The notes under the pieces: model-generated
The model's input: the letters and a program-made list of their open reading frames with translations, nothing else
What the model was told of the DNA's origin: nothing
Databases searched by the model: none
Translations under genes and position numbers: made by a program
Assembly: GCA_948567375.1 (NCBI GenBank)
Contig: OX419761.1
Coordinates: 2,358,501-2,422,500 of the forward strand
Direction: 5' to 3'
Length of the DNA: 64,000 nt
Origin: Lunularia cruciata
Taxonomy: Eukaryota > Streptophyta > Marchantiopsida > Lunulariales > Lunulariaceae
Shown: piece by piece, positions 11,245 through 22,900 of the stretch
Layout: every line of letters begins with the position of its first letter
How positions within the stretch are numbered: position 1 is the stretch's first letter

Positions 11245-13827
11245 CTAATCCGATCCGATGTCTACTTCGTCATCGGCTTTCAAACCCAAACCCGAAGTAA
11301 TTTTACTTCCTACTACTCTTTCCTCGAGTTTCATATCTTCTACTTCATCTACCAGATCCAACAATTCTCTTTCCTGATCTGAAATTGCACTAATGGGTAA
11401 TCTATCTAACTCTTCATCTCTCGACCCACTCTTCTCTAATGTCTTCATCTCTAACTCCAAAGACATTTGCACTCCTATGTTATCTACTTCGGGTTTGGCT
11501 CTAACGTCTTTCCGAAGTTTTTCTATCTCTATTTTCACTAAGTCTAATCTAATCAAAATGTTGTCTTCTACCTCTAAGATCTTCCTGTCTACACGAGTTC
11601 TAAGACTAATTAACAAGGCATTCAAATCCGTATCCTTTGCTTGTCTTCGCCTCGTCTCTTACACCAACAACTTCAACTCGTGCAGCCTCGTCTCTTCAAT
11701 CCAAACGCTGGCCTCTGTACTCAACATTGCATTCATCCTGAGGACAATCTCCTTCAATAGCTCCAATCTCATCTTCCGCTCTCGTTCTCAATCTGCAAGC
11801 CAATCCTCCCTGTACATCACCAATTCTGCTTCGAACTCGGCTTTCACCGTCTCCTTCTCCTTCTCCTTTTGTACTACTCTCTCCTCCTGATTACGAAGTA
11901 ACTCTTGTTATCTCTCTTCTTCCCTATACCGTACTGCCAACTCTTGTTGCCTGAGTTGCTTCTTCTCCTTGACACTCTCCATCACCCTATCAAGCTCTTG
12001 ATCCTTCGCTGCTACTCTCGCCATAGCATGGATAACCTCTACTCTTGAATCAGCAAACTGCTACTTCAAGATCTCGTACTCAGCTACTTGTCTCTCCCTT
12101 GCTATGTCACTCTTCTTCACAAGATCCTCTCAATAATTCACTTCTCTCTTCAGGTCTTCAATTACCTGACTTCTCACTATTGCCTCCGCTCGTAGTACTT
12201 TCCTTTCCTCCTCACCTCGGGTTATACTCTTCTTCAACTCCAAGTTTTCTTCTTCTAATCTTGCCAACACCTGCAAGACAATCTTTACCTCTAGACAAGT
12301 CAACTGCATCTCCTTCTTCTTGTACTCCAGCTTCACCAATAGAGGACACACCACCTCCCGCATGTACTTGACTCCATTGCTCGGGTTTACTTCTTCTTGA
12401 GTGGCCACTTCCATTCGTACTTCTTGTTCATCCGATACTTGCCTTCTTCTCTGCAGTCTTTGTATTGGAACAGACGCCTCGCTTCCCGAGCTTTCATGTG
12501 CTTCTTCCTTCACCGTACTCAGACCTGCATCGTACTTTGCCTTACGTCTTGAGCGGACTCCTCTCTGCACTACGATCTTCTTTTATTCGGGCTCGGTTAC
12601 TTTGTCTTCCAACTGCGTGTTGTCCTCGGCTTTGATCTCTGCCTGCACTTCTTCTTCTTCTTCTTCTTCTGCAGCAACTGCTGCTGATGTCATGTCTCCA
12701 CTCTCATCACTGTCGCTACTCGTATTGCCACTCTATAGTGTTAGCTCGGGCTCCTCCTCGTGTTCCAAGTCTTCGGTCTTGAGCTTGGCGTCACCTTCCC
12801 AGTCTTCATCTTTTGACTCGATCACCACCATACCTTGCCTTGGATTTCCTCTCCATGTCTTCCGGTGTTTCTTTGTGTCTTCGGCTTTGCCCTACCGACT
12901 TCCCTTCTTTGAGTTTGGATTACTCACTTCGATCTCCACGTTCTTCCCTGTCTTCTTGTAGTACTCGTCGGTGCTCTTGATTTGCAAAATGTACTGCTGC
13001 TCCTCTACATCAACCTCCTTTCTCAAATCAAGATGGAAGTGCGACACCATCCGAGTTTGCTCCGCCGAGTTCAGCAAATTCAACCCGAGGTAGAAATGCA
13101 CAGCAAACGGCATGATGTAGTGTAGAGGCAATTTATCCTGCATATTCCACACCATTTGTCGCGTTCTCCCATGGAAACACCTCGCCCAATTGATTGGTTC
13201 TCCTGCAAATAACTTGTGAAAGAACACCGCTTGGTGTTTCATCACATACGATGTTCTCTCCAGCTTCAGGATTGCCATCAAAGCACTCACTATTCCTGTC
13301 TTCACAGTGTCTTTGTAGCTCTCGACTTTGTACCCATTCTTTGTCCACTTTGACGAGAATGCATCTCTCACCTCTTGGGTTTCTTGAGCTATCTCTCCCT
13401 TCTCCAAAAACGTGGCTCCCTGCTCCTAGCCTGCTTCTTTCCCGAGTACGAGTCTCCAATCCGACTTTGTCTAGTGAGCCGGATTTCCTCTCCTCCCTTC
13501 TTCCTCGGGTCCATCGAGACACTTACTCTTGATGATTTTTGTCATAAAACCTGGAAAACTTATGTTCCAGTTCCATGCCAAGAAAGTGATCCAAAGTTGG
13601 CTCAAGACTTTGATCCTAGCAATCACATCTAACCTCCGAATTGCATGATTTCTCACTACGAATTTGGAGTTCTTCTTTCCTCCGCCCATCTCTCCTGCTT
13701 TCTCACTGTCTCTCAATTTCACTCTTGCAACTCCTCCCTTACACACTAAGGCGTTTCCAACTCTATTTCCCTTCCCATGATCACCTGCAAGATGACTTCT
13801 CAACAGCAAAGGAAAATTACTCGACAT
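11245..13827 (-). pseudogene. Element E protein, inverted copy, single frame with nonsense changes
   Basis: From the start matching MSSNFPLLLRSH (ATG at 13827) to the stop at 11245, all readable pieces (13827-13471, 13407-12892, 12570-12130, 11625-11245) fall in the same reading frame, about 860 codons. Only in-frame stop codons break it. Several stand where the left copy has Arg, Gln or Trp, as expected for C-to-T or G-to-A decay. The acidic linker (about 12620-12880) and coiled-coil end match the left copy. This shows that the two frames at 379-2951 derive from one long protein. Function is unknown. Confidence 0.7.
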
Positions 13828-14245
13828 TTTGTCGTTGTGAGTTTGATTTTTATAGAGTTTCACTTTCTTTGTCTTTCTTCACTTCGAGTTTCTACCAAGA
13901 AATCACACCTCCTGCATGCACCTGTCATTGTCAATCAACCTTTGCGTGTATGGGCCACCGGTTTTTGAACGGTCCCTTCTTGAATTTCTTGCCCCGATGA
14001 AAGGTTGTTAGACCGACTTCGCCTTGGGTTGAGCTCCCCCGATACGAAGACTCCTTACTTCAAGTTGTATGCTAATAGGGCATTTCCGAGTACTTTGCCT
14101 TATGACCCAAAGTCACTTTACTTCGGGTTTCATCCCAAAGACTCTTTTCTTCGCCTTCTTCGGCCATACAGGCGCAATCCAACTTCTCTATACACTTCTT
14201 CTTCTTTATTTTGAAAAAAAATAAATTTGTGGGCACCACATGTTG

Positions 14246-14630
14246 GTAGTATTTTGCATTTGTAAATGCAACACAAGGTTGATGTGAAGTAATCTTGATT
14301 GAGGAAGTTGTGCCTTTGGTGGAGGGGTGGAACACAATTCTAAGGCAAAGGTGCTTTGTAGCAAAGTAGTTATTTTTAGGATGGACTGAATCATCACAAT
14401 CAAGATTGTTTTGGACATATTTTGAGTGACATACTATTGTGACGAGACTGTGATCAGTGCTTGTTACTCTCTCTAGGTATAGTTTCTACTTGAGAGATTA
14501 AAGAAGAACTCAAGAAGAACTACATTGTTACTGTTTGAATTTGTATTTGACCGATTTTGAATTGTATCTCTATGGGAACAAAATTTACTTACATGATTAC
14601 CGCAAAAGTGATATTTGTTGGGTTGTCACA
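14246..14630 (+). repeat. 3' LTR of element G, last segment
   Basis: It continues the L LTR from TGTTGGTAGTATT to GGGTTGTCACA at 14630, after the inverted E insertion. It is collinear with 3346-3684 and supplies the terminal ~60 bases absent from the left copy. What follows (14631 on) is unrelated flanking retroelement sequence. Confidence 0.7.
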
Positions 14631-14689
14631 AGTTTCACTCATTCAAGAGTCCCAACTTCATCTTTTACTCCGATCTTCCATTCTCTAAA

Positions 14690-15690
14690 TTCTCTCCTTG
14701 GTGTTCTTACCAATTCTAGGACACATGGAAGTAAACAAGACCTTGAGTACTCTACAACAACAATGGAGGTGGCCAAACATGGCATGTGAGATTAGATTTT
14801 GTCCCAATCTTATGAGAGTTGCCAATGCAACAATGCTAGCAACCAAAAACCAGGTGGACTACTCCAACCACTTCCCACCCATTTTCTCAATGGGAACATA
14901 TGAGCTTAAATCTCATCACATCCTTGCCAAGGACAAATCAAGGTCATACAATGATTATGTTTATTGATAAGCTTAGTAAGCAAATCCATTTGGCACCAAC
15001 CTTTAACATAGTGGATGCTCTAAGGTTGGCCCAGATCTACTTCAACAATGTTTTCAAGCATTTTGAGATGCCTCATGTCCTCACTTCCGACCATGATCCT
15101 TGATTCATTGGTTAATTTTGGCAAGCACTCTTCAAGCTACTTGGCACCAAGCTTGCTTTTGTCTACGGCCTATTATCCTCAAATTGATGTGAAAACTAAA
15201 TATGACAATTGCACCTTGGAGGATATACTTTGTGACTTTGGAAAAATTCACCATACCAATTGGGATACTTACCTTGTTGGTGTTAATTTTTCCTATAGTA
15301 ATTCCAAGTAGGCAAGCACTAGATTTTTTCCTTTCTTCCTTAATTTTGGCCAAGACCTAATTGTTCCAAATTCCCTTCTTGCTCCCCTACCATCTCATGT
15401 TCCTCATACTTCCACCTTCTTGTCCTCAATATCTCACTCCTTATAGAAATCCAAGTCTTGTATCCAACCCCTTCCTCCTCCCATCCTTGTCAATGATCAT
15501 GAGTATGAAGTTGATTGTATCCTTGCATGTTACAACACTCAATGTGGCCACCAATGACACACTGAGTACAAAGTCCTTTGGAAACCCCCTTCATGATGCC
15601 ACATAGGAATCTCTTTCTCATCTCCACAATAAACACATGACCCTTTAGGAGTTTGAAGTTTCCATGGCAATTGAACATCACAAACTAGTG
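14690..15690 (+). pseudogene. Integrase and C-terminal remnant of a gypsy element (P)
   Basis: Translated fragments match the integrase of the M element in this window almost residue for residue: a zinc-binding-type region around 14700-14870 (HMEVNKTLSTLQQQWRWPNM), then the core region at 14900-15103 (SLNLITSLPRTNQGHTMIMF; HVLTSDHDP) and a tail near 15490-15670 resembling a chromodomain-type end. Frames change several times and stops are frequent, so it is dead. Its order, integrase then LTR, continues into the repeat at 15780. Confidence 0.7.
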
Positions 15691-15779
15691 GTGTGGGAAT
15701 ATATGACAACATGGAATTAGTAAACAAGTTAGTAGAGGATAATGAGTTAGCAATTAGGCCAAATTAGGCAAGAATTCTA

Positions 15780-16170
15780 AGAATGTTCTCAAAACATATA
15801 CGAAGCTTCTTGGTATCTTCCAAGTATCAAGTGATGTGTATACCAAGTAGGTAGCTTCTAGGAAGAAGTTTCTTTGGAAGCTTGCATGCCAAGTATATGA
15901 TTCTAGAAGGAAGCTTCTTGGCTAGCTTAGCTAGCATGCCAAGTAGGTGGCTTCTAGGAGGAAACTTATTTGGAAGCTTCCTCACTAGCTTAGTTTACCC
16001 TCCAAGAAGGTAGCTTCCTTGGGAACTTCCCGAGAGCCTTGTATTTTCTATAAATACTACAGCCCAAGTTAATGCTAGGCATTTGGATTTTCCCTCATTT
16101 GAGAGTCCTCATGTGATCTTTCACTCCAATCTTGCTTTCTCCTATTTCTCTCCTTGGTCTTTTATGCATT
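15780..16170 (+). repeat. M-family LTR in plus orientation, diverged
   Basis: The segment from about 16030 to 16160 is collinear with the reverse complement of the M LTRs, including a TATAAATA box at 16049-16056 and the stretch before the LTR end. Upstream, 15790-16020 is full of AAGCTTC/GAAGCTT motifs like the M LTRs. The exact borders are uncertain. It follows integrase sequence and precedes protease sequence of the same family, so it could serve as 3' LTR of P and 5' LTR of O. Confidence 0.55.
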
Positions 16171-16388
16171 ACCCAAATGGAGTTCTTGGATCATGAGGAT
16201 TAGGGAGATGAAGAGTCCCAACGGGAGATATTAAATCACTTATTGGGAACATGATTTGTTCTAGCAAGATTGAAAGCTTGACCTTTGCAGGTTACACTTG
16301 TAAGGTAAGATACCCAATACAATTTTAGGATTTTGATTGATTGTGTGAGTTTTGAGAATTACATGTCTATGCAACTAGAAAAGGAATT

Positions 16389-16853
16389 ATGTATTCATAT
16401 CAACTTAGTATTAATATCAACTTAGTATTAAGTCACAAATTGATGATGGAGGATGGTAGAAAGAATCTTGCATTCCTTACCTCACATCTTGTTGCATTTA
16501 AGTTTGGAAAGGAGTATCTAGAGTGCATGAGATTTGTAATAGCTTCCTTACACCATGATATCATTATAGATCTTTGTTTAATTGAATATCATAAAGTTCA
16601 ATTTGATTGGGCATGACAACAAATCCAAGTACAACACCAAGGTAAGAGTTATCAATTAGGTTGTTTGGCACCTTTGAGGAACACAACTAAGCATAGTCAA
16701 TTCAAAAATGAGAATTTTGTTAGTATAATGGTTGTCAAACAAGTGATGGAGAAGATATTCTTGTTTTTGCTATGTGGATCAACTCTATTGTGCAAGAAGA
16801 AGTTAATGAGGATAAGAAGTCTCAAAAGGCAATGGATGATCAAATAGTTTAGG
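16389..16853 (+). pseudogene. Protease-region remnant of gypsy element O (left part)
   Basis: The encoded stretch with KEYLECMRFVIASLHHD, followed by EYHKVQFDWA, matches the protease region of M on its minus strand near 21380-21520. The sequence is interrupted at 16853 by M and resumes at 23346 with the start of a reverse transcriptase. The Gag region expected before it is missing. Confidence 0.6.
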
Positions 16854-17255
16854 TGTAAAAGACCAAGACTAAGGAGAGAAATAAGAGAATGGAAACTCAC
16901 ATTGGGATACTTAAACTCCAAATGCCTAGCATGAGCTTTGCTTTGGTATTTATAGGTGGCATACAAGGCCCTTGAGAAGCTTCTTCAATCCGCTTTCTTA
17001 GAGTGCAAGCCAAGTTAACTAGGAAGCTTCTCAAGAAGCTTCTTTCTGGAAGCCGTCTACTTGGCATGCAAGCTAAGCTAGTTGGAAGCTTCTAGAAGCT
17101 TCCAACTAGAAGCAACTTACTTGAGGTGCAAGCTAAGCTAGCTGGGAAGCTTCCCAAGGAGCTTCCTAGATACTTCTGGAATATTCTAGGCTAATTTGTC
17201 TTATTTGCTATTTGTAAGCCCGACTAACTCTGTCGCTAAACTCCATATTGTTACA
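16854..17255 (-). repeat. 3' LTR of element M
   Basis: It is 402 bp, against 426 bp for the partner at 22915-23340, with scattered substitutions and small indels. A TATA box (TATAAATA on the minus strand) is at 16947-16954. Upstream of it, 16975-17165 has many GAAGCTTC motifs, including the four-unit run at 17085-17102. Confidence 0.9.
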
Positions 17256-17269
17256 TATTCCCCCGCCGC
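17256..17269 (-). other. Polypurine tract of element M
   Basis: On the minus strand the bases just before the 3' LTR read GCGGCGGGGGAATA, the usual site for plus-strand priming in LTR retrotransposons. Its position, directly against TGTAACA of the LTR, supports the element boundary. Confidence 0.7.
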
Positions 17270-17497
17270 TAGTTGGTGACGTCCTCGTTGCCAGTGAAGC
17301 TTTGAGTTCTTGGATGGCTGTCTGTGCATTCTGGAGGTGAGAAAGAGGTTCTTGTGTGGCATCATGAAGGGGATACCCTTTCTAAAGGACCTTGTACTCC
17401 ATATGTTGGCTTGTTGAATATGGCGATGCGCAAGGATATGATCAACTTTGTTCTCCTCATGATCATTGATAGGGACAGGAAGAGGGGGAGGTTGGAC

Positions 17498-18754
17498 TCA
17501 AGAGGAAAAGGAAGAGGGGTTAGGAACAAAGGGTTTTAACTTGGAAATATGAAAGATAGGATGGATACACATGTGATAAGGCAAGGCAAGTTGATAAGCA
17601 ACATGAGAGACAATTTGGGTGATATCAAAGGGTCCTATCCAATTAGGGGCAAGTTTACGAACTTGGGTATCAAGTAGGAGAGGGAGGTTACTAGAGGATA
17701 GCATGACTTTATCACCGACTTCAAAGGTGAGATCACAACGATGGTGGTCTGCATATTGTTTTTGGCAATTCTGAGCAACAAGGAGGTGAGACTTGGCTTG
17801 TTGGAGCAATTGGGATATAGAAGTCAAGAATGTGGAAGTATGAGGAACCTAAGATGGAGGGAGAGCAAGAAGAGAATCTGGAACAAGCAGATCTTGGCCA
17901 AAATTGAGAAATAAAGAAGAAAATTTGGTGCTTGCCTATTTGGAATTGTTGTAGGCAAATTTTGCAGCTGCAAGACATTCATCTTAATTGGTATGGTGGA
18001 CATTGACAAAGGCATGCAATATATCCTCCAATGTACGATTTGCAAGTTCTGTTTGTCCATCAGTTTGAGGATGATAGGCCGTGGACAAGGCAAGCTTGGT
18101 GCCGAGTATTTGGAAGAGTGCTTGCCAAAACTTCCTAGTAAATCAAGGATCACGGTCGGAGATGAGTACATGTGGCATCTTATGATGCTTGAAGACATTG
18201 TCGAAGTAGATTTGCGCTAAGGTTGGAGCATCCACGGTATCACAGGTTGGTGCCAAGTGGATTTGCTTACTAAGCTTATCCACAAACACCATGATTATGG
18301 TGTGTCCTTGTTTTGTCTTTGGCAAGGATGTGATGAGATCCAAGCTCATATGCTCCCAGCGAGCAGATGGAACGGCAAGTGTTTGAAGGAGTCCACTCGG
18401 CTTTTGGTTGCTAGCCTTGTTATGTTAGCAACTCTCACATGATTGGACAAATTCTCAAACATCTTGTGTCATGTTGGGCCACCACCATTGACATTGGAGG
18501 GAACCCAAAGTCTTGTCTACACCCATGTGACCAGCGATGGGTAAATCATGGGCTTCTTGAAGGCGCACAAGTTGAAGATCACCTTTAGCTGGAACATAGA
18601 TCCGATCCTCATGGAATAAAAGGCCCTCCTTGATGGAGAAGGTGTTGCACTCCTTATCGCATGCCGTAAGGAAACCATGTACCATTTGGAAGAAGGGATC
18701 TTGGTGTAGAGCTGACTGAAACTCATTTTGGACCTTGGAGTCAACTAACACCAT
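17498..18754 (-). pseudogene. Integrase of element M, broken
   Basis: Pieces at 18754-18455, 18349-18143, 18198-17824 and 17827-17498 make up the integrase. The first has the zinc-binding-type N-terminus (HDLPIAGHMGVDKTLGSL). The core includes the DLITSLPKTKQGHTIIMVFVD-type block and HVLISDRDP. The last has the usual gypsy C-terminal domain (YADHHRCDLTFEVGDKVML; WIGPFDITQ; HPIFHISKLK). Frames change between pieces. It would catalyse insertion of the element DNA into the genome if intact. Confidence 0.85.
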
Positions 18755-18830
18755 GAAATTGCCGCTATGATGAGAGGAAGAGACTTCAAATTAGGTAGTC
18801 ATGATAAAGCATCAGGGATGACATGGAACC

Positions 18831-19685
18831 TGTAATACTAAGATGACAAGAGAAGAGAGAAAACACCGATTGCACACTCAAACATTCGATTCCGCAAGGG
18901 AGCACCTTCTCTTTACTATATAGCCAAAGAGGATCTCCTCCAAGGAAGCTCCACCATAGGATTAGGGACACAGATAGGTGACATGTCAGCAAGCTCCACT
19001 CTTAGATTACTTACTTGGATGGGTGACATGTCTGGTCTAGGTCCTATTTGGTTGGTCAAACGAGCTTTGACCGGAGGGAATCTTTTAGGGAATCTTCCTG
19101 TAGGATCTCATAATCACGTAAGTTACCGTTGGAAAGCTCCTGATGAGACAAAGTAGGGGGGAGGGAAGGCCAGCCTTTCCTCTACTGGGGGGAATGTATA
19201 CATTTTCAAGGCCTAATTCATCCGTTTAGGCCTCCGAAATTGCCTTCAAAGATTTCAGGCATATTTTGGTTCTTACTCTATTAGTAGAAGTCCCCTTTTG
19301 GTGATACCTCTTTCTGATCTGTTTAGTCCATCATGTGTAACATCCTTCCAGATGTTACCAAACCAATTCTCACCTTTAAATCATATGTCTAGCTATTGGT
19401 TCTAAGGTTCTCAAGTCTATTTTTGTATCTGCCTTATTAGTAGAAGTACTCTTTTGGTGATACTTCTATCACCAAAAGAGTACTTCTACTAATAAGGCAA
19501 AAGTAGAACCAACTCTTTTTGAGAACCAACCCCAACTTCTATCTTAATGATACTACTCTTGAGTCTTGGAGTGTTAGCCTTGGAGGAGTATGATGGAGTT
19601 GGGGTTCCTTGCCTTCTTAGTCCATGGTGCGCTACCATAATAACCATCAGAGGTTCATCCTGAGTGAGAGACAGGCCGGCTCACA
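18831..19685 (+). mobile_element. Solo LTR S inside element M
   Basis: It starts TGTAATACTAAG and ends GGCCGGCTCACA, 855 bp, with GAACC on both sides (18826-18830 and 19686-19690). It splits the RNase H region of M: on the minus strand LEYKPGW is encoded before it and FHVIPDALS after it. No coding region is seen. Its last ~130 bases match the S-type LTRs at 3685-4345 and 9770-10458, but the rest differs, so it is a diverged subfamily. It must be younger than M. Confidence 0.85.
19430..19499. repeat. Perfect 33-bp hairpin in solo LTR S
   Basis: The arms 19430-19462 and 19467-19499 are exact reverse complements with a 4-base CTTC loop. A partial direct copy of the arm lies at about 19279-19302. 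The transcript would form a very stable stem-loop. Confidence 0.95.
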
Positions 19686-19690
19686 GAACC

Positions 19691-20960
19691 AGCCTGGTTT
19701 GTATTCAAGTTTGATGTCATATAGTTGGAGTTGTTCCTCCCATCAATGATGTCGACTCTTCATGTGTTCTAAGTGTAAGGTTTGCAACAATGGTTTGTGA
19801 TCAATTTGCATGATCACTTGTTTCCCCAAGAGATAATGCCTCCATACTTTGGTGGCGTATACCATTGCAAGTTGTTCTCAATCTCAAGTAGAGTAGTTTT
19901 GTTCAGCCATATTGAGCCGGCGAGACACAAAGGCAATGGGATGGAGTCGATCTAGCAATTCTTATTGCAGCACGGCTCCAATTGCAAAGTTAGAAGCATC
20001 AAAATCAACCACACAGGGTAGTTGAGGATCATATGGTTGAAGAATGGGTCTTGAAGACACCATATGCTTTAAATTTTGGAATGCTTCTTCATGCTTGGTG
20101 TTCCACTGGAAGCTCAAGTTCTTTCCTAAGAGGTCAATCAATGGTACAGCCACATGAGCACAATAATAGATGAACCGTCGGTAAAAACTGGCCAATCCAT
20201 TGAATGCCCGTACTTCTATAGCATCCTTTAGGGTAGGCCAATCAGTAATGGCCTTGATTTTCTCTTCTTCTATCTTGACTCCCTCTGATGAGATCTTATG
20301 ACCCAAGAGGGTAACCTCCTTCTGCCAAAAGGTACACTTGGACTTCTTGCAATAAAATTTCCATTGTCGTAGTCATCTAAGGACTTCTCGCACATGATTC
20401 ACGTGTTCTGCCTCTATCTTAATATAAATTAAGATATCATCCAAGAACACCACCATGGACCAATCCAATAGTCTATCCAACACCCAATGCATCTGATCCA
20501 TGAAGACTACTAGAGCATTAGTTAGTCTAAAAGGTAGAATTCTCCATTCAAAATGCCCATACCTTGTATGAAAGGCAGTCTTTTGCACATCCTCTCTATC
20601 AATAGGAATTTGCCAATAGCCGCTATGAAGATCCAACTTGGAAAAGTAGCATGCTCCACTTAGTTCATCAAGCAAGTCATCGATCCAAGGCAACGGATTC
20701 TTCATGGTTTGCTTATTGAGCCCACGGTAATCAATAGAAAAATGAAGTCCTCCATCCTTCTTTTGAACAAATAGTACCGGTGTTTCCCAAGGAGAGGTAC
20801 TTTGTCATATGAAGTCCTTCTCCAACAACTTTGTAAGTGTTTTTTGCAACTCTTCTAACTCCTTTGGTGAGAGCAGATAGATCGGTCTACTCACTAGAGT
20901 ACCCCCTAGCAATAACTCAATCTTGAAGGGCATACCTCGATCAGAGGGTAACCCCGTTGG
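19691..20960 (-). pseudogene. Reverse transcriptase and RNase H of element M
   Basis: The reverse transcriptase is readable at 20705-20373 (CYFSKLDLHSGYWQIPI; catalytic box FLDDILIY) and the thumb plus RNase H start at 20306-19962 (NGLASFYRRFI; VVDFDASNFAIGAVLQ). RNase H continues to 19700 (HKPLLQTLHLEHM; LEYKPGW) until the solo LTR. The segment 20706-20960 carries the upstream part of the polymerase with stops. The matching part of element O is at 23346-24650 on the other strand. Confidence 0.85.
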
Positions 20961-21299
20961 CTAATCATCTAGAAACACATCTGCAAACTCCTGAACTATC
21001 CGATCAACCATTTCTTGATGAGGCTCTTGGCCCTCCTCCAATTGTTCTTGTGCAATTGGCATATCGCAAATATAGACTTATCTTCCTCCAAAGCTTGCTT
21101 TATGGTTGTATTACTAACCAACTTCCCTTCCAAGGACTCATCTCTCTTCCAAGCTTGCTCCATGGTTGCCTTCTTGGCAAACTTCCCATCTTGGGACTCC
21201 ACTCCCTTCAAGGTTTGATCTATGGCTACCTTCTCAATGAACTTCCCATCTTGGGACTAACTATTCTTAGGTGTCTTACTTAGAGGTGCCAGACAACCT
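20961..21299 (-). other. Spacer between protease and polymerase of M with short internal repeats
   Basis: The stretch 21060-21260 carries three to four imperfect repeats of a ~70-base unit built around AACTTCCCATCTTGGGACTC and AAGCTTGCTCCATGGTTG. On the minus strand they would encode a repeated Lys/Asp/Glu-rich linker. Nothing else is recognised. Confidence 0.5.
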
Positions 21300-22700
21300 A
21301 ATCAGAAATTCCTACCTTGTTGTTTTACTTGAATTTGGCGTTGGGTCCAATCAAATTGAACCTTATGACATTCAAGCCAAAGTAGACCCAAAATGATATC
21401 ATAATCTATCATAATGATATCATAGAGGTGCCACTACAAACCTCATACACTCCAAATACTCCTTCTCAATCTTGATGGTAATAGGATGTGAGGTGCATAA
21501 TGCAGAACCCTTTTTACCATCCGCCATCATTGAACTACTTCCAATCATTGGCTTGATAGAAATACCCAATTCATGTGCTACTTGCATAGAAATGCAATTC
21601 TATGAACTTCAAAAATCAACCAAAATCCTACAACCCCAATTAGATATTGTATCTTGCAAGTGAAGCAAACTTGCATAGGTTGAGCCTTCAATCCCATTGG
21701 AACTAATGAAGCTCCCAATAGGCGGCTTGAAGTCTCCTATTAGGATTCTTTGTTTCCCTAATCCTTTGGTTCCACAAACTCCATCTGGGCAACTTGTTGA
21801 GGTTGCACATTCCTAAGTGGAAATTCAGCAATGCGATGTCCAACTTGGTGATAATAAAAACAACATCCATTTTGTCGCATTTTTTCTCTATCTGCTACAC
21901 CAAGTAGCCTCCATTGGATAGCATCAATCTCCATTGGTGTTGGTTCTTCCACTCGTGCGTATTGTACTGGTAAGATTGGTGTAAGTCGAGGTCAAGACCA
22001 AGTTGTCGCAACCAAGAAATCAAAGCACTCAACAAATTGCATGGCTTCTTCTACGTTTTGTGGTTCTCGCATGGTCACCTCCAATTTGGTTTGTGACTTC
22101 AATCCCTGCACAAATTGATCCAAAAATTCTCCTTCTTGTATATCTGGAATTTTCATGATGATGTTCTGAAATTGTGTGATGTAGCCTCTTATTGAGCCAA
22201 TCTACTTCACCTCTACCAATTTATCTCATGCGGCTCAAGTGGCATTTATAGTTTGAAATTGAAAAAGTATTGCATCCTTAAATTCTATCCATGTCAAGAT
22301 TGTTGTAACAATCTGTCGTTCAGCTCACTCCACTCGGAATTGCCACCAAAGTTTTGCCACAACATCCAATTGGCTAGAAGCCAAGAGAATCTGTTTCTGT
22401 TCATCTTGAAGATTGGTGGCTTTGAAGTAACGTTTGCAATCAAACACAAAATTCTCTACTATGCCCGGAAGATTCTTGCCGTCAAACACCTTGGGTTTTG
22501 GAAATCAAATATGATCTTCTCTATCTTGGATTGGCACTCTCTCTATATGTTCTTGTTCTTGTTGGTCTTGTTCATCCAACAATTGAGTAAGGTGCTCGAT
22601 TTGTTGCTGCATTGCAAGGATAACATCCGGTATTGCCGCCATAGCTACTACTCTATCCTACTACTCCCAATTTATCTAATTGATTAACACATAGATACAT
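21300..22700 (-). pseudogene. Gag and protease region of element M
   Basis: The protease part is at about 21400-21660 (encoding ISMQVAHELGISIK; KEYLECMRFVVAPL). The nucleocapsid knuckle at 21758-21952 reads CFYYHQVGHRIAEF, so the second and last cysteines of CCHC are replaced by Tyr and Phe. Gag lies at 22000-22700 with many stops and frameshifts; a piece encoding KIEKIIFDFQNPRCLTARIFRA is near 22490-22560. Confidence 0.65.
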
Positions 22701-22900
22701 CACATCCACCTTTCTCCATAAGTGACAACCTAAAGTATCAAGGGCTCCTCAAACACCGTGATCATATATAGAAAATCCTGCCCAAAGCGTGAGGTGATGA
22801 ATTATGTGAAGCAGTGCTTGGGTAATATCTGGACATGAAAATCCCAATGGTTTGGCAGAAGTGGATTTGATAGTCCATAAATTCCATCCATCCCATTCAT

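Larger units (their letters stand above)
10484..14240 (-). mobile_element. Element E, inverted copy inserted in G LTR, without a 5' LTR
   Basis: It is bounded by TGTTG at 10479-10483 and 14241-14245, a 5-bp target-site duplication in a place where the L LTR is otherwise continuous. Read on the minus strand it starts TGTGGTGCCCACAAATTTA, then the E internal region and reading frame, then a complete L LTR ending GGGTTGTCACA. The start contains TGGTGCCCAC, which looks like a tRNA primer-binding site. Normally a 5' LTR would precede that site; here there is none, yet a target duplication is present. Both ends have the form TGTG...CACA. It is 3757 bp long. Confidence 0.7.
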
